Part shown: positions 47,087 to 59,320 of the stretch, piece by piece
Layout: each line of letters opens with the position of its first letter
Numbering within the stretch: position 1 is the first letter of the stretch
Origin: Hevea brasiliensis
Lineage: Eukaryota; Streptophyta; Magnoliopsida; Malpighiales; Euphorbiaceae
Assembly (NCBI RefSeq): GCF_030052815.1
Contig: NC_079499.1
Coordinates: 76,461,760-76,525,759 of the forward strand
Reading direction: 5' to 3'
Length of the DNA: 64,000 bases
Position numbers and translations under genes: made by a program
The notes under the pieces: generated by a model
What the model saw: the letters and a program-made list of their open reading frames with translations, nothing else
Told to the model about the DNA's origin: nothing
The model's database searches: none

Positions 47087-47256
47087 AAAGTTTTTAAATT
47101 CTGTTTTCACCTGTCATTTGAATATTCTTTCTTCACAGTACAACTGCTCAATATCATTGTTTGATACATACAGTACATTACATTATAAATATGCACTAAC
47201 GGGAGGAAATCTCCTTGTGTTATTGGTTTAGGAGATCTAAAATCCTCGCATTGACT

Positions 47257-48640
47257 ATGGAAGAGGGTGATCGTTCAGTCGATCAATCTATTGAGGCTGA
47301 GGTGCAAGGGGATGCCCCATGCCTACATAATGTCAGTGGTTCAGTAGCACCAGCCCCTGCAGTACCGCAGTTCTCTGCTCAGTTCGCTCAGCAGACGGCT
47401 GCAATGTTCCAACAAATGGATGGTAATGTGCCTACTCAAGTCCCAATACAGACACCGGTGGTACAACCACGATCTTACGCTAGACAGTATGATAAATTGA
47501 TGAAGTATGGGGCTACAGAGTTCAAGGGGACAGTAGATCCTCTAGAGGCAGAACAATGGTTAGAGAGGATGGATAGGGTATTCAAGAAACTGCATTGCAC
47601 AGAGGAGCTTAGATTTGAGTACTCATTATCTTTGCTACAGGGGGATGCTTATGACTGGTGGAAAAACATCCCTACGATCGATAGAACTGCAGTGCTAACA
47701 TGGAATGACTTCCTCAGGAATTCAGGCAAAAATATGTCCCCGATGCTTATGTAGACCGTAAGTCGCAAGAATTCCTAAGTCCAAACAGTGGATCGCTGGT
47801 CGAGTATGAAAGGGAATTCTCCCGCCTAAGCCATTATGCAAGAAGTCTACTTTCTACCAGAGGAGAGATGTAAGAGGTTTGAAACCGGCTTAAAGCCTAG
47901 TATCGATTACAAGTGGTCGGATTCAAACATAACAACTTCTCCGAACTTATTTCTCAAGCACTAGAACTAGAAAGAATTGAATCAAGCGGCTCTTGAGAAA
48001 AAGAAATCGAGAGAAGACGTAAAAGAGGGAAAGTCACAGACGAGTTCTAGTGGTCCCACCGAAAGAGGAAAACTTTGGGGATACACCAGAGATAGTCAGA
48101 CGTCCGGTAGAGATAGATCTTTGGGACAGAAACCCCCTCGATCCGATCAGCAAACTCAACAGAAACCCAGGAATGCGCTGTCAGATCGACTTTGTGAAAC
48201 TTGTGGTAAACCACATAGTGGTGTATGCTATAGAGCCGTAGGAGCATGTTTTAATTGTGGAGAGATGGCCATTTTGCTAGGGATTGTGTAAATCCGTGTC
48301 GCTCGGATCATTTACTACACCAAAGGGATCAACCCAAGTTTCTACCCCAAAGAGTTCACCATCGCTTAGTAGAGGCAAAGGTAGAGGTAGGGTAGTACAC
48401 CTAGAAGTCGACTCATCGTGAATCACCAAAACAGGGTGATGCTTCAACGAGTATACGCTATACTGACGTAAAAGAGACTGAGACTTTTGACATCATTCTT
48501 GGTACTTTCTCAATTAGCAACCGAGATATATATATGTATTGTTTGACCTGAATTTTCATATTTTTACATTAGTGTTAGAACTATATGTTCTGTTGTTATT
48601 CGTTACGAGGAATAAATTTTGACGCATTAGTGATTAGCCC
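47257..48640 (+). pseudogene. gag: G3 gag and protease remnant
   Basis: ATG 47257 (MEEGDRSVDQS) runs in frame through the alanine/proline segment into Retrotrans_gag (GDAYDWWKN) and is lost at about 47715 (AGGAATTC versus AGGGAATTC in G2). Further shifts follow. 47977-48291 keeps the hydrophilic linker, CETCGKPHSGVC and CFNCGEM, but the knuckle then shifts and ends. Protease remains only as fragments (48480-48560). Base losses are concentrated where G2 has CAG or CTG, so an intact gag here cannot be excluded. Confidence 0.82.
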
Positions 48641-49522
48641 TTAAGATAAGGATTGTGATAATAAGTGAAATTAGTTTTGAAAGAGTTTATCGTAAAAGTA
48701 TTTTCTAACACACCATAAATTATAAAGCTAATTAGTGAGCCTACTTAATGTAAGGCAAGAGGACGTAAAAGTAAGATGCAGAATGGAATTGCTCTTGATA
48801 AGGGCAAGGAGGTTACTGTTAGAAATTGCTAATGGATATTGTAATCAGAATAAGATTCGAATATCAGTGAATTCAAAAAGAATAAAAGATAACAAAGTTT
48901 GATCTATTGGGATGTATCGTAGTAACTATGCAATGTTCTTGATGTTTATACTAAGTCGCAGACATGCACTAACTTGAGATTATTGTGTAGAGCTACGTAC
49001 TAACCGATAGTACACCTAGATGAGAATAGTTGCCAACGGCATCTGCTTTGGCATAGTTATGCCGTGACGTAATTTAATTGTTAGAAATATGTTTGAAAAT
49101 CCTTCTTAGTGATCTAAAACTCATAAGTTAAAATATCGAAAGTTTATAGTTCTGTACAAAAGGAAGTAAGTTATTGAACATTGACAGATATAAAGAGTTA
49201 TGGAAGTAGTGACTTGAGCAGTTGATTCATATGTAACAAAGAAATATTCGAATGTGAGGAAGACTATGGACTAGAAAGGTCGAGGACCAATGCACGATGA
49301 ATGATTCTAATATGACCTCAAGGGTCATTCAAGAAGGAACGTGAGTGAAATATTAGACAACATAATAGTAAGAGGAGATTGGTGTTATCCAAACAAAGTA
49401 AACATTGTATTAGATTGTTAAAAGTCTTACGATCATATAGAAAGGAGAAAATAAACGTATGACTATTGTAAGATGATTATCGGGTAAAATTTCGTGGACG
49501 AAATTTATTTAAGGGGGAGAAT
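48641..49522 (+). other. G3 conserved non-coding tail and purine tract
   Basis: Matches the G2 tail. No recognisable domain. Contains an extra segment of about 40 bp near 48921-48965 absent from G2. Ends with the purine tract at 49511-49522. Confidence 0.8.
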
Positions 49523-52500
49523 TGTAACACCCCTAAGTTCGGTAGTGCGTTTGTCGCTCCGGTGACCGGTGTTGTCCTGGACAGCTAGGATGCCTAGAAC
49601 CACACTTCAATGAGAGTGAGGAGACATAAAATAATGAAATAAAAGAAAAGAAAGTACAAGAAAAAAAATGAAAATGATTGCAAAGAAATGTGATCAAGTT
49701 AAACGAGCGGAAACCTAACGATGGGTGATCAGACTGAAGTCACGGCGTGGACCGTTGATCGCCCTGGATCATGGGAACCCTGGAAAACATTTTGGGACAT
49801 AAATAGACCCTTGTTGAAGAATAAATATCATTAAAAATATCAAAGAAAAATTAAATAATTAGTACAAAGAAAAGTGAGAAATCGAAACAGACAAAACCCA
49901 GAATACTGAAAATCAGAATGCCACCCGAACAGGGCATTATGGTCATTTGACATCCCAAGTGTCTTTTGACCTAAATTTCCATTAAAAGTAAATAATATTA
50001 CACTTAGAAAATGAAATGAAAAATTAAATTGGTGGTACCTAAAGTAAATAGTGAGAATTAAGGGTTTAATGTGGGATTAAGTGAAAGTAACTTATAATAT
50101 GAATTAATTAGAGTAAGTGGACCACTAAGAGAATAAAATAAACACATTATGGGGCTGATGTAAGTCCACTATGTCCAGCAGCCACTTCATCTTCTTCATT
50201 TACCATCCAAGCCGTGAATGAAGGGAGAGAAAACTCCATGGACATTTTCATGCAAGCTTGATCCTCCTTCCATTTCAACTCCAAACACTTGAGTTCCTTC
50301 ATTAAAATTTGTCTACACATCACAAGGAAGATATTGACACCCAATTTGAGAAGTTTGGTGAAGGTTTAGCAAGTTACAAATAAAGGTAAGTTTGCATTTT
50401 GAGAAATCCTTTGTTAAAGTTTTTGTGCATGTTATGGGTATTAGTTTGGTGAAGGAAAATTTTAAGTTTGAAAGGTTATTGTTATTTTCATTTTGGACAG
50501 CCATGGGTCACGTTTACGATGAGGTATTTGTGCATATAATTGATGGGAAAGAATGTTAATAATGGTGATTTAGTAACTTAGTAAGTTATTGCATGTTTAT
50601 ATGGTGAATTATGCACTTTGATGGGAATTGGCATATGGTACGGCAATGTGATGTTGATGAATGTTTTGTGGCAGCTTGTGGACACTTGAGAAATGGTGTA
50701 TATTGAAGGAAGAGTGGGCAGAATATTGACCTAGAAGGATTGATGATATGTATGTGAATGAATGTTGTAAAGTGTATGTAAAGTTTGTAATGTTTAGGTG
50801 TGGTTGTAATGGTATTTAGAAATTGTAATTGTGAATGATATTTGGTGTGTTGAGGGTGATTGGAATCTGCCCAAAATAATGCTAATGTAATGTAGAAAAT
50901 GTTTTTGGTAATGTGCCAAAACAGTTTGGTAGGGTATGGAAGTAAACCTTGCAAGGTGAGTATGTGTTTGAAGTTGGGGTGTGAAATGCATATTGAGGGC
51001 AGTGAATATTTTAGCCTATAACCTTGAATGTGTAACCTCAATTGGTATGAGACCAATTTGGGGTGAAACTAGGCACAAAATGTGACAACTTTCATTGAGA
51101 AACCATGCCAAAATTCTGCTTGCAAGGTGACCTAAAAATTTGACCAATTCGGATTAGGTGCAATTAGGACCTGAAAAATGACCAATTGGGCAGCAGTGAG
51201 TATTTAGGCCATAACTCACTCAAACCAGGTCCAATTGACCTGAAATTTTAACCATGAATAGTTAAGACCCATACCTACAAGTCTTATGAAGACACCAAAA
51301 CCCAGAAATGACCATAAGCAAGTCAAACAACTTGCACAAGTTCGGGTCCAAAACTGGCCGAACCAGAATTGACCAATTTGACCTAAAATTGACCTAAAAT
51401 GGTACCACTTGACCAGCAATAGTGTAATGACCATAACTTGGTCTACTTAACTCGGATTGACCTGAAATTTTGCACCGCGTGCAATAAGACCTAGATCTAC
51501 AAGTTTGTAGTTTCGACCGAGACCCGAAAACCGAGGGAACTAGATCGTCTGGTTAGGTCAAACCAGTATCTCGAAATCCAAAGAAGTTGCATTAAAATGC
51601 ACTAAACAAGGAAATGACTTTGGTAAAACGTACCAAACCTAAAACCCTATCGAGTGTGACATATTAATGACACTAAAACCTAATTTACCTAAAACGCATC
51701 GAGGGTCGGTATATTAGGTGATTAAGTGAATAATTGAGTTCAGTGCATTATTTACCAAACACCATCGATAGAGACAGTTTAATTTAGCATCAAACACTTC
51801 AAATTGTGTTTCTCGATTAACAAGGACTCAGAAAAGGAAAGAAATCTTGAGTCAAGACCAGAGACAAATATCAGAGGTTTGTGCACAACAACTGTTTCTT
51901 TTGAATTATTTTCAATGGAAATAAATATTGACTATTTGCATATCATTGTTTTAAATTGTGGAAATGTGCTTGGTGGACACTTATTGATTGAAAAACATTG
52001 TGAATGGTTTGAAATCGTGAAAAATTGTTTGAATGGTATTTGATGGATACTTATTGATTGAAAAGCATCGTAAATGGTTTTGTGGAAATTGAAGTGAATT
52101 ACGAATTGTGTTGCCATTTTGTGAATGAAATTATAACTTTGGAAATTTATTGGACTCTTACGGATCATTTGAATAAAATGTTTGGAATTGTTTTGACTCA
52201 CAATTGGCATGACATCGATAATATGTTCCTCCTCCATTAATGGGGTGAGTGTGATTATTCCTCCCTCTTTGACTTATTAGTCTGGGGTGAGTATGATTAT
52301 GTTCATCCCTCTTTGACTTCCGAGTCTGAGGTGAGTATGGATGAGTTCTCATTATATAGCTAGCTTCCTCCTCATTGATTTCGATTATTGGGGTGAGCAT
52401 GTCTTGTCGTGGTGTACAACACGGCATATATGGAAAAAATTGTGTCATGGCCTAAATTGTGTTATAGATTGGCAACACTGTATTCTTGATTATTTGATCG

Positions 52501-53369
52501 AATTGTGTTATTATGTATTGTGAGATTGTGAAATTGATTTAAACTCTTATTGACATATCTGTCTATTGAATTCAACCATGATCGACTTATTGAAAATTAT
52601 TGTGATATTAACAAATGGAGTTTAAATTCTTGTTGACATTTATTGTCTTGAATTTAACTATGGTTTTAAGTATCCACTATTGATATGATTTATGAATTGT
52701 GATTTAAAATTTGTATTTGGTAAATGTTGTGCACCATTGAGACATTGTCTCGTGATAGCTTTATTCTTTGTCGCAGTAGAGAGACAGACAGGCGTGAGGC
52801 TAGGTCGCTAGTATCGCCATGAGAGATTTTTGGGTATAGTGAGTATACCACATGTGGCATTTTGTCTTGTAATGTATATTCACTGTATGTATATTTTGTT
52901 CTTGGTTTTGAGCGATTGTAAATTTAAGTTGTACAGTAAAGTTGTAAAATAATTATGAGTTATTTGGCTTGTAAAAATTGTGTTATATCTTTGTATCTTA
53001 GTCTTTGAAAATCACTGTGGATTTGACTTGAGAAATGTGTTGTGTTGATAAAAATGTTGGAGTTGAGATTTGAAAATATATTGAAGTGCTTTTTACAGGT
53101 TTTCTGAAGAACTGTTTTGTCCAAAATACAAATGGCACCTTGCCAAAATTTTTACAGATATTCCAAATAAATCAAATGAGTTAGTTGTTTCACTTCAGTT
53201 CACCAAAGTCTTTCACACCTGTAAATAGTGCTCACCACTGTAAAAGAAGTAAGAAAAGTTTTTAAAATCCCTTGTAGTGTATTTAATGGATTATCAGTAG
53301 ACGGAGTTGGTAATTCATTAGGTATACTACGGGATCATGTTATGCCTTACAGAGGGGTAGGGTGTGACA
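49523..53369 (+). repeat. G3 3' LTR
   Basis: 3847 bp, partner of 43202-47066. Shortened by many one- to three-base losses relative to it (for example 49551-49575, 52791-52815). Ends GGGTAGGGTGTGACA. Confidence 0.93.
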
Positions 53370-53374
53370 ATTAT

Positions 53375-56300
53375 GGTCATTTGACATCCCGAAGTGTCTT
53401 TTCACCTAAATTTCCATTAAAAATAAATAATATTACACTTAGAAAATAAAATGAAAAATTAAATTGGTGGTACCTAAAATAAATAGTGGAAATCATGGGT
53501 TAAATGTGGAATAAGTGGGAAGTTAGCTTAAAATATGATTTAATTTTTTAGTGGACCACTAAGGGGATTAATTAAATACATAGTGGGACATGTGTACACT
53601 TAAAATGCAGCTGAATAATTCAACTTCCTCATTTGCATTCAACTTGTCGAAATGAAGAACCTTGAAACCTCCATGGACGTGTTGTGTAAAGCTTGATTTC
53701 CTCTCTCCATTTCAACTCCAATCCCTTAAGTAGCTTTATGAAAAATGGTCTACACATCACAAGGAAGATATTGATACCAATTTTGAGAAGTTTGGTGAAG
53801 GTTTAGCAAGTTACAATTAAAGGTAAGTTTGCATTTTTGAGAATTTCTTTGTTAAAGTTTATGTTCATGTTATGGGTGTTGGTTTGGTGAAGGAAAATTT
53901 TGAGTTTGAAGGGTTATTGTTGTTTTCATTTTGGACAGCCATGAGTCACGTTTTTGATGAGATATTTGTGCATATAATTGATGAGAAATGGTGTTGATCA
54001 TGATGAATTAGTAACCTAGTGAATTATTTCATGTTTATATGGTGATTTATGCACTTGGATGGGAATTGGTAAATTGGATGGCACTTTGATGTTGAAGAAT
54101 GGTTTGCGGCAGCTTGGGGACACTTGAGTAATTGTATATATTGAAGGAAGTGTGGGCAGAATATTGACCTAGATGGATTGATGATATGTATGTAGATTGA
54201 TATTGTAAAGTGTATGTAAGATGTGTAATGGTTAGGTGTGTATGTAATGGTACTTAGAAATTGTAAATGTGAATTATATTTGGTGTGTTGAGGGTAATGG
54301 TAATCTGCCCAAAGTAATGTAAATGTAAAGTAGATAATGCTTTTGGTAATGTACCAAAACAGATTGGTAGGGTATGGAAGTAAACTTTGCAAGTTAAATG
54401 TGTGTTTGAAGTGGGGTGTAAAGGCATAGTGAGGGCAGTGTACATTTTAGCCTATAACCTTACATGTGTAACCTCAATTGGTATGAGACCAATTTGAGGT
54501 GAAACTAGGCACAAAATGTGCCAACTTTCATTGAGAAACCATACCAAAATTCTGCTTGCAAGGCGACCTAAAAAAATGACCAATTCGGATTAGGTGCAAT
54601 TAGGACCTGAAAAATGACCAATTGGGCAGCAGTGAGTGTTTAGGCCATAACTCACTCAAACCAGGTCCAATTGACCTGAAATTTTGACCAAGAACAGTTA
54701 AGACCCATACCTACAAGTCTTATGAAGACACCAAAGCCCAGAAATGACCATAAGCAAGTCAAACAACTTGAACAAGTTCGGGTCCAAAAACTGGCCGAAC
54801 CAGAATTGACCAATTTGACCTAAAATTGACCTAAAATGGTACCATTTGACCAGCAATAGTATAATGACCATAACTCGGTCTACTTAACTCGGATTGACCT
54901 GAAATTTTGCCCTGCGTGCAATAAGACCTAGATCTACAAGTTTGTAGTTTCGACCGAGACCCGAAAACCGAGGGAACTAGATCGTCTGGTTAGGTCAAAC
55001 CAGTGTCCCGGAATCCAGCAATTTGCATTAAAATGCACTAAGCAAGGAAATGACTTTGGTAAAACATACCAAACCTAAAACCCTATCGAATGTGACATAT
55101 TAACGACACTAAAACCTAATTTACCTAAAATGCAACGAGGGTCGGTATATTAGGTGATTAAGTGAAAAATTGAGTTCAGTGCATTATTTACCAAACATTA
55201 TCGTTAGAGACAATTTAATTTAGTACTGAAACACTTCAAATTGTGTTTCTCAGTTACTAAAGACTCAGGAAAAGAGAAGGAAACATTGAGTCCAGAACAG
55301 GGAGACAGTCATCAGAGGTTTGTGCACAACAACTATTTCTTTTGAATTTTTCAATTGAAATAAATATTGACTATTTGTACATTATTGTTTTAAATCGTGG
55401 AAATGTGTTTGAATGGATATTTATTGCTTGAAAAGCATTGTAAATGATTTGAAACTGTGAGAAATTGTTTGAATGATATTGATGGATACTTATTGCTTAA
55501 AAGCATTGTAAATGGTTTGAAATTGTGGGAAAATTAGTTTAGTGTGATTTGTGAAAATCGAAGTTAATTATGAATTGTGTTGCCATTTTGTGAATGAAAT
55601 TATGACTTTAGAAATTTATTGGATTCTCACGAATCATTTGAATAAAATGTTTGGAATTGATTTTGTGTTCACACTTAACATGACAGTATCGTATCATTCC
55701 TTCTCCAATTATGGGGTTGTGATCTTTTATTTCCTTCTCCATTTATGGAGTCGTGATCGTTTATTTTTCTCCCTCTCTGGTTTACCAGTTGAGGTGATCG
55801 GATGAGTACTCATTATATAGCTAGCTCCCCTTCCTCATTGATTTCAATTAGTGAGGTTGTGATTGCTTTGTCGTGGTGTACAACACGGCATTGATCAGAA
55901 AATTGTGTCATGGCTTAAGTTGTGAATGAATTGGCAACACTGTATTCTTAAATTATTCGACTAAATTGCATTATTATGTATTGTGAGATTGTGAAATTGA
56001 TTTAAACTCTCATTTACATATACTGTCTTTTGAATTCAAACATGATCTGACTTATGGAAATTTATTGTGATATTGACAAATGGAGTTTAAATTCTTGTTG
56101 ACATTTATTGTCTTGAATTTAACTATGATTTTAAGTATCCACTATTTACATGACTTATGAATTGTGATTTAAATTGTATTAGGTTAATGTTGTGCACCAC
56201 TAAGACATTGTCTCAGCGATAGCTTTTTATTCTTTATCGCAGTAGAGAGACAGACGAGCGTGAGACTAAATTTGCATATACATCCAGCGAGGGATTTCCT

Positions 56301-56839
56301 GGTATAATGAGTATACCAATATTTTGCATTTTGTACTGTAATGTATGACACTGTATGTACATATTGTTTTTGGTTTTGAGAAGTTGTAAATTAAATTGTA
56401 CATTGAAGTTGTAAATTAATTATGAGTGTTTTGGATTGTAAAAGTTGTATTATATTTCCTTATCTCAGCTTTTGAAAAATCACTATGGATTTGACTTGAG
56501 AAATGTGTTGTGTTGATAAAAATGTTGGAGTTGAGACTTGGAAAAATATTGAAGTGTTTTTTTTACAGGTTTTCTAAAGAACTGTTTTATCCAAAATATA
56601 GATGGCACTCTGCCAAAAATTTTTACAGAAATTCCAAGTAAACCAAATGAGTTAGTTATTTCACTCAGTTCACCAAAGTCTTTAACACCTGTAAATAGTG
56701 CTCACCACTGTAAAAGAAGTAAGAAAAGTTTTTAAAATCCCTTGTAGTGTATTTAATGGGTTATCAGTAGACGAAGTTGGTAATTCATTTGGTATACTAC
56801 GGGATCATGTTATGCCTTACTGAGGGGTAGGGTGTGACA
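53375..56839 (+). repeat. G2 3' LTR, second part
   Basis: Resumes at GGTCATTTGACATCCCG and follows 36807-40280 to the end GGGTAGGGTGTGACA. A corrupted patch at 56229-56282 (versus 39670-39725) again involves CAG-rich sequence. Confidence 0.92.
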
Positions 56840-56844
56840 TCAAC

Positions 56845-57081
56845 GGTCCACGCCGTGACTTCCCGATGCGGTCACCCATCGCTAGGGTTCTCGGCTCGCT
56901 TAACTTGATTACATTTCTTTGCTATTATTTTTCCTTTGTTTTTCTTGTATTTTCTTTTCTTGTATTTCATTATTTTATGTCTCCTCCCTCATATCAAAGT
57001 GTAGTTCTAGGCATCCTAGCTGTCCGGACAACACTGGTCACCGGAACAGTGGAACGCACTACTGAACATAGGGGTGTTACA
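56845..57081 (-). repeat. G1 5' LTR, outer part
   Basis: The reverse complement reads TGTAACACCCCTATG at 57081 and runs to the G2 insertion point, completing the G1 LTR (3419 + 237 bp). Beyond it lies Athila coding sequence. Confidence 0.9.
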
Positions 57082-59320
57082 CTATAGGTAGGGGTGGATG
57101 AGCTACTAACTATTGTGCACAGGCTGCTATTTCTATATTTTTATCATCTATTGTGTGGCTGTGCACAATACATGCTTCAAGAGGATCTGTAGGATGTGTC
57201 TTATGAAATTCCTTTTCAATTTGTTCATCAATTATGTCAACCTTGAAGCATTCATCAGGTTAAAATTTATGTTTCATTGTGTTGAACAAGTAGAACTCCA
57301 CTTATTCTTCTCCTACCTTGAGGGTTAGTCGCCCATTTTTGACATCTACGATGGCTCCAGTGGTTGCCAAGAATGGTCTTCCCAAGATGATAGGAATTTG
57401 AACATCTTCTTCCATCTCAAGGACAACGAAATCCACTGGAATAAAGTATTTGCCCACTTTGATTGGAATGTTTTCAAGTATTCCCACGAAAAATTTAACA
57501 GGTCGATTAGCCAATTGCAATGAGATTGTTGTGGGCTTTAGTTCTCCAATCTGCAGCTTTTTGCATATTGATAGAGGCATTAAACTAATGCTTGCCCCAA
57601 GATCGCAGAGGGCCTTGTCTATTTTCTTGTTAACAATGAAGCAGGGTATGGAGAAGTTTTCTGGATCTTTCAACTTTGGAGGCAGTTTGTTTTGCAGTAT
57701 GGCACTGCATTCCTCTATTAGAGCTATTGTTTCATAGTCTTCTAGCTTTCTTTTCTTTGATATAATTTCCTTAATAAATTTGGCATAGAATGGCATCTGA
57801 GAAAGTGCTTTAGTGAAAGGTATGTTGATGTAAAGTTTCTATAAAACCTCCACAAACTTCCCAAACTGCTTGTCCAATTTGGCTTTCTGAAATCTCCGAG
57901 GAAAAGGTAGGGGAGGCTGGTCTGGATCTGGTAATTACTTTGTCTTTCTTGCTTCCTCTTCCTGATCTTTCTTAGCTTCTTCCTCCTTTTTCTCTGCTTG
58001 GCCTTTAGATTTTTCAATGGTTTCCTCTATCGGTTCTACCTCTGGTTGTACTAGAGTTCTTCCACTCCTCAGTGTAACTGCCTTACAATGCTCCCTTAGG
58101 TTCATTTTTGGTTGGCTAGGCAGTTTGCCAGCAGCCTTACTTGAAGAACTTGCTTACTGAATGATTTGATTCTCTAGCATCTTGTTATGAGTAGCAAGTT
58201 GGTCCACTCAGGAAGTCAATTGTTTAATCAATTCGTTTTGTTGTTGTTGAGCTACTAGGAATCCTTCTATCATGGTTTCCATGGTCATTTTCAGTTCAAG
58301 TTGTTGAGGTTGGAGAGGTAGTGATGGTTGTGCAATGTTTTGAGCTCTGAAAGGAAATCTAGGGGGTGCTGGTGGTTTGTACCCTTGTTGCTTATTTATT
58401 GGCTGGTTCTTCTGATTAGACCATGAGAAATTTAGGTGGTTCCTCCATCTAGGGTTGTAAGTATTTGAATATGGATTGTTGGGCTACCTCTGGTTGAAGT
58501 TTTCTACATTATTCACATAGTTCATCTGTTCTGTGGAGGGTTCATTGAAATTGCTTATTCTAAACTCATGTATCCTCCTCCATAGCTGTCCTCATGTTGA
58601 TTGTTTGTACCAACTGCATTGGCTTGCATTCTTTCGAGTCTCTTTGTGAGCTGATCAAATTGAGCCTTTAGCATGCTTAGGGCGTCTACTTCCAGGACCC
58701 CTACAGTTCTTCTTGCATTTCCTCTTTCATTTCACCACTCATAATTATGGTATACAACCCTAAGTTCAAGTGCTTGTGTCACTATTTTCTCCATTAGATC
58801 ACCCTCTGCAGCTGAATCAACTGTGCTCCTTGTAGAGGGTAGTAATTAATTATAGAAATTTTGCACAAATAGCCAATCTTCTATGCCATGGTGTGGACAT
58901 TCCCTCTGCAGGTCATTATATCTTTCCCATACGTTATAGAGTGATTCTCTTTCATTTTTGTTTGAAGGTGTTGAGCTCAAGCCTCAGTTTTGCAGTCTTT
59001 GCAGGTAGAAAATACTTTCCTAGAAAAGCTTGAGAGAGGTTTTCCTAAGTGGTGAACGTTCAAGCCGATTGAGAAAGTAAGCACTTCCTTGCTTTGTCCC
59101 GAAGGGAGAATGTGAATGCTCTGAGTCTTATTGCTTGATCAAACACTCCATTCATTTTGAATGTGTCACATAGGGCAAGAAAGCACTAGAGGTGATAGTG
59201 TGGGTCTTTTGTTGGTGAACCTGCAAACTGGGTTTGTTGAAACATTTGGTGCCATGCTAGTTTTAATTTAAAGTTGTTGGCTTCCACTGTGGGTCAAGTG
59301 ACACTGGGCTGACATCCTTG
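57082..59320 (-). pseudogene. Athila-type Ty3/gypsy gag-protease remnant
   Basis: Minus strand. Gag from 59320: DTFKMNGVFDQAI, then several stops, the proline-rich NNPYSNTYNPRWRNH segment typical of Athila (about 58450-58490), a glutamine-rich stretch, and a lysine/arginine-rich stretch (58017-57742). Protease at 57796-57302 has ALCDLGASISLMPLSI and IPIILGRPFLATTGA; DLGAS is the usual Athila form, not a lost site. After a stop at 57296 the frame continues ECFKVDIIDEQIEKEF, DPLEACIVHS to 57094, where G1 starts. Five or more stops and frameshifts make it inactive. RT and beyond are missing to the left. C4 interrupts gag at 59321. Confidence 0.87.

Larger units (their letters stand above)
43202..53369 (+). 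mobile_element. G3: second gag-only gypsy element, nested in the G2 3' LTR
   Basis: 5' LTR 43202-47066, primer site 47075-47086, broken gag, shared tail, purine tract AAGGGGGAGAAT (49511-49522), 3' LTR 49523-53369. TSD ATTAT at 43197-43201 and 53370-53374. The interior is 2.46 kb with no RT, RNase H or integrase. The LTRs share a 156-codon open stretch that translates identically, so the insertion is recent. Confidence 0.94.
36387..56839 (+). mobile_element. G2: gag-only non-autonomous gypsy element (TR-GAG-like), split by G3
   Basis: 5' LTR 36387-40280, primer site 40289-40300, gag plus protease stub, a non-coding tail, purine tract, 3' LTR 42771-43201 continued at 53375-56839. TSD TCAAC at 36382-36386 and 56840-56844. 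The interior is only 2.49 kb, with no RT, RNase H or integrase. G3 shares the same layout and junction, so the internal loss predates both insertions. Confidence 0.93.
20851..57081 (-). mobile_element. G1: Ty3/gypsy (Tekay/Del-like) retrotransposon, left-truncated, split by C3 and G2/G3
   Basis: Minus-strand order: 5' LTR 57081-56845 plus 36386-32968, primer binding site 32959-32948, leader (32967-32877 and 22945-22847), gag-protease-RT start (22846-20851). RT is lost beyond KKKDG, together with RNase H, integrase and the 3' LTR. C3 sits in the leader; G2, carrying G3, sits in the 5' LTR. The right flank is Athila protease. The clade assignment rests on gag wording and long LTRs; it is plausible rather than proven because integrase and chromodomain are missing. 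Confidence 0.85.

Noticed and set aside
57082..57086. CTATA right of G1 as a target duplication matching CTATA near 20842
   Set aside because: The 20842 site lies at a truncated RT/Y2 join, not at an LTR end, so it cannot be the partner of the G1 insertion.
57302..57796. Host aspartic protease gene
   Set aside because: ALCDLGAS and ILGRPFLAT with neighbouring NNPYSNTYNP gag identify it as Athila protease.
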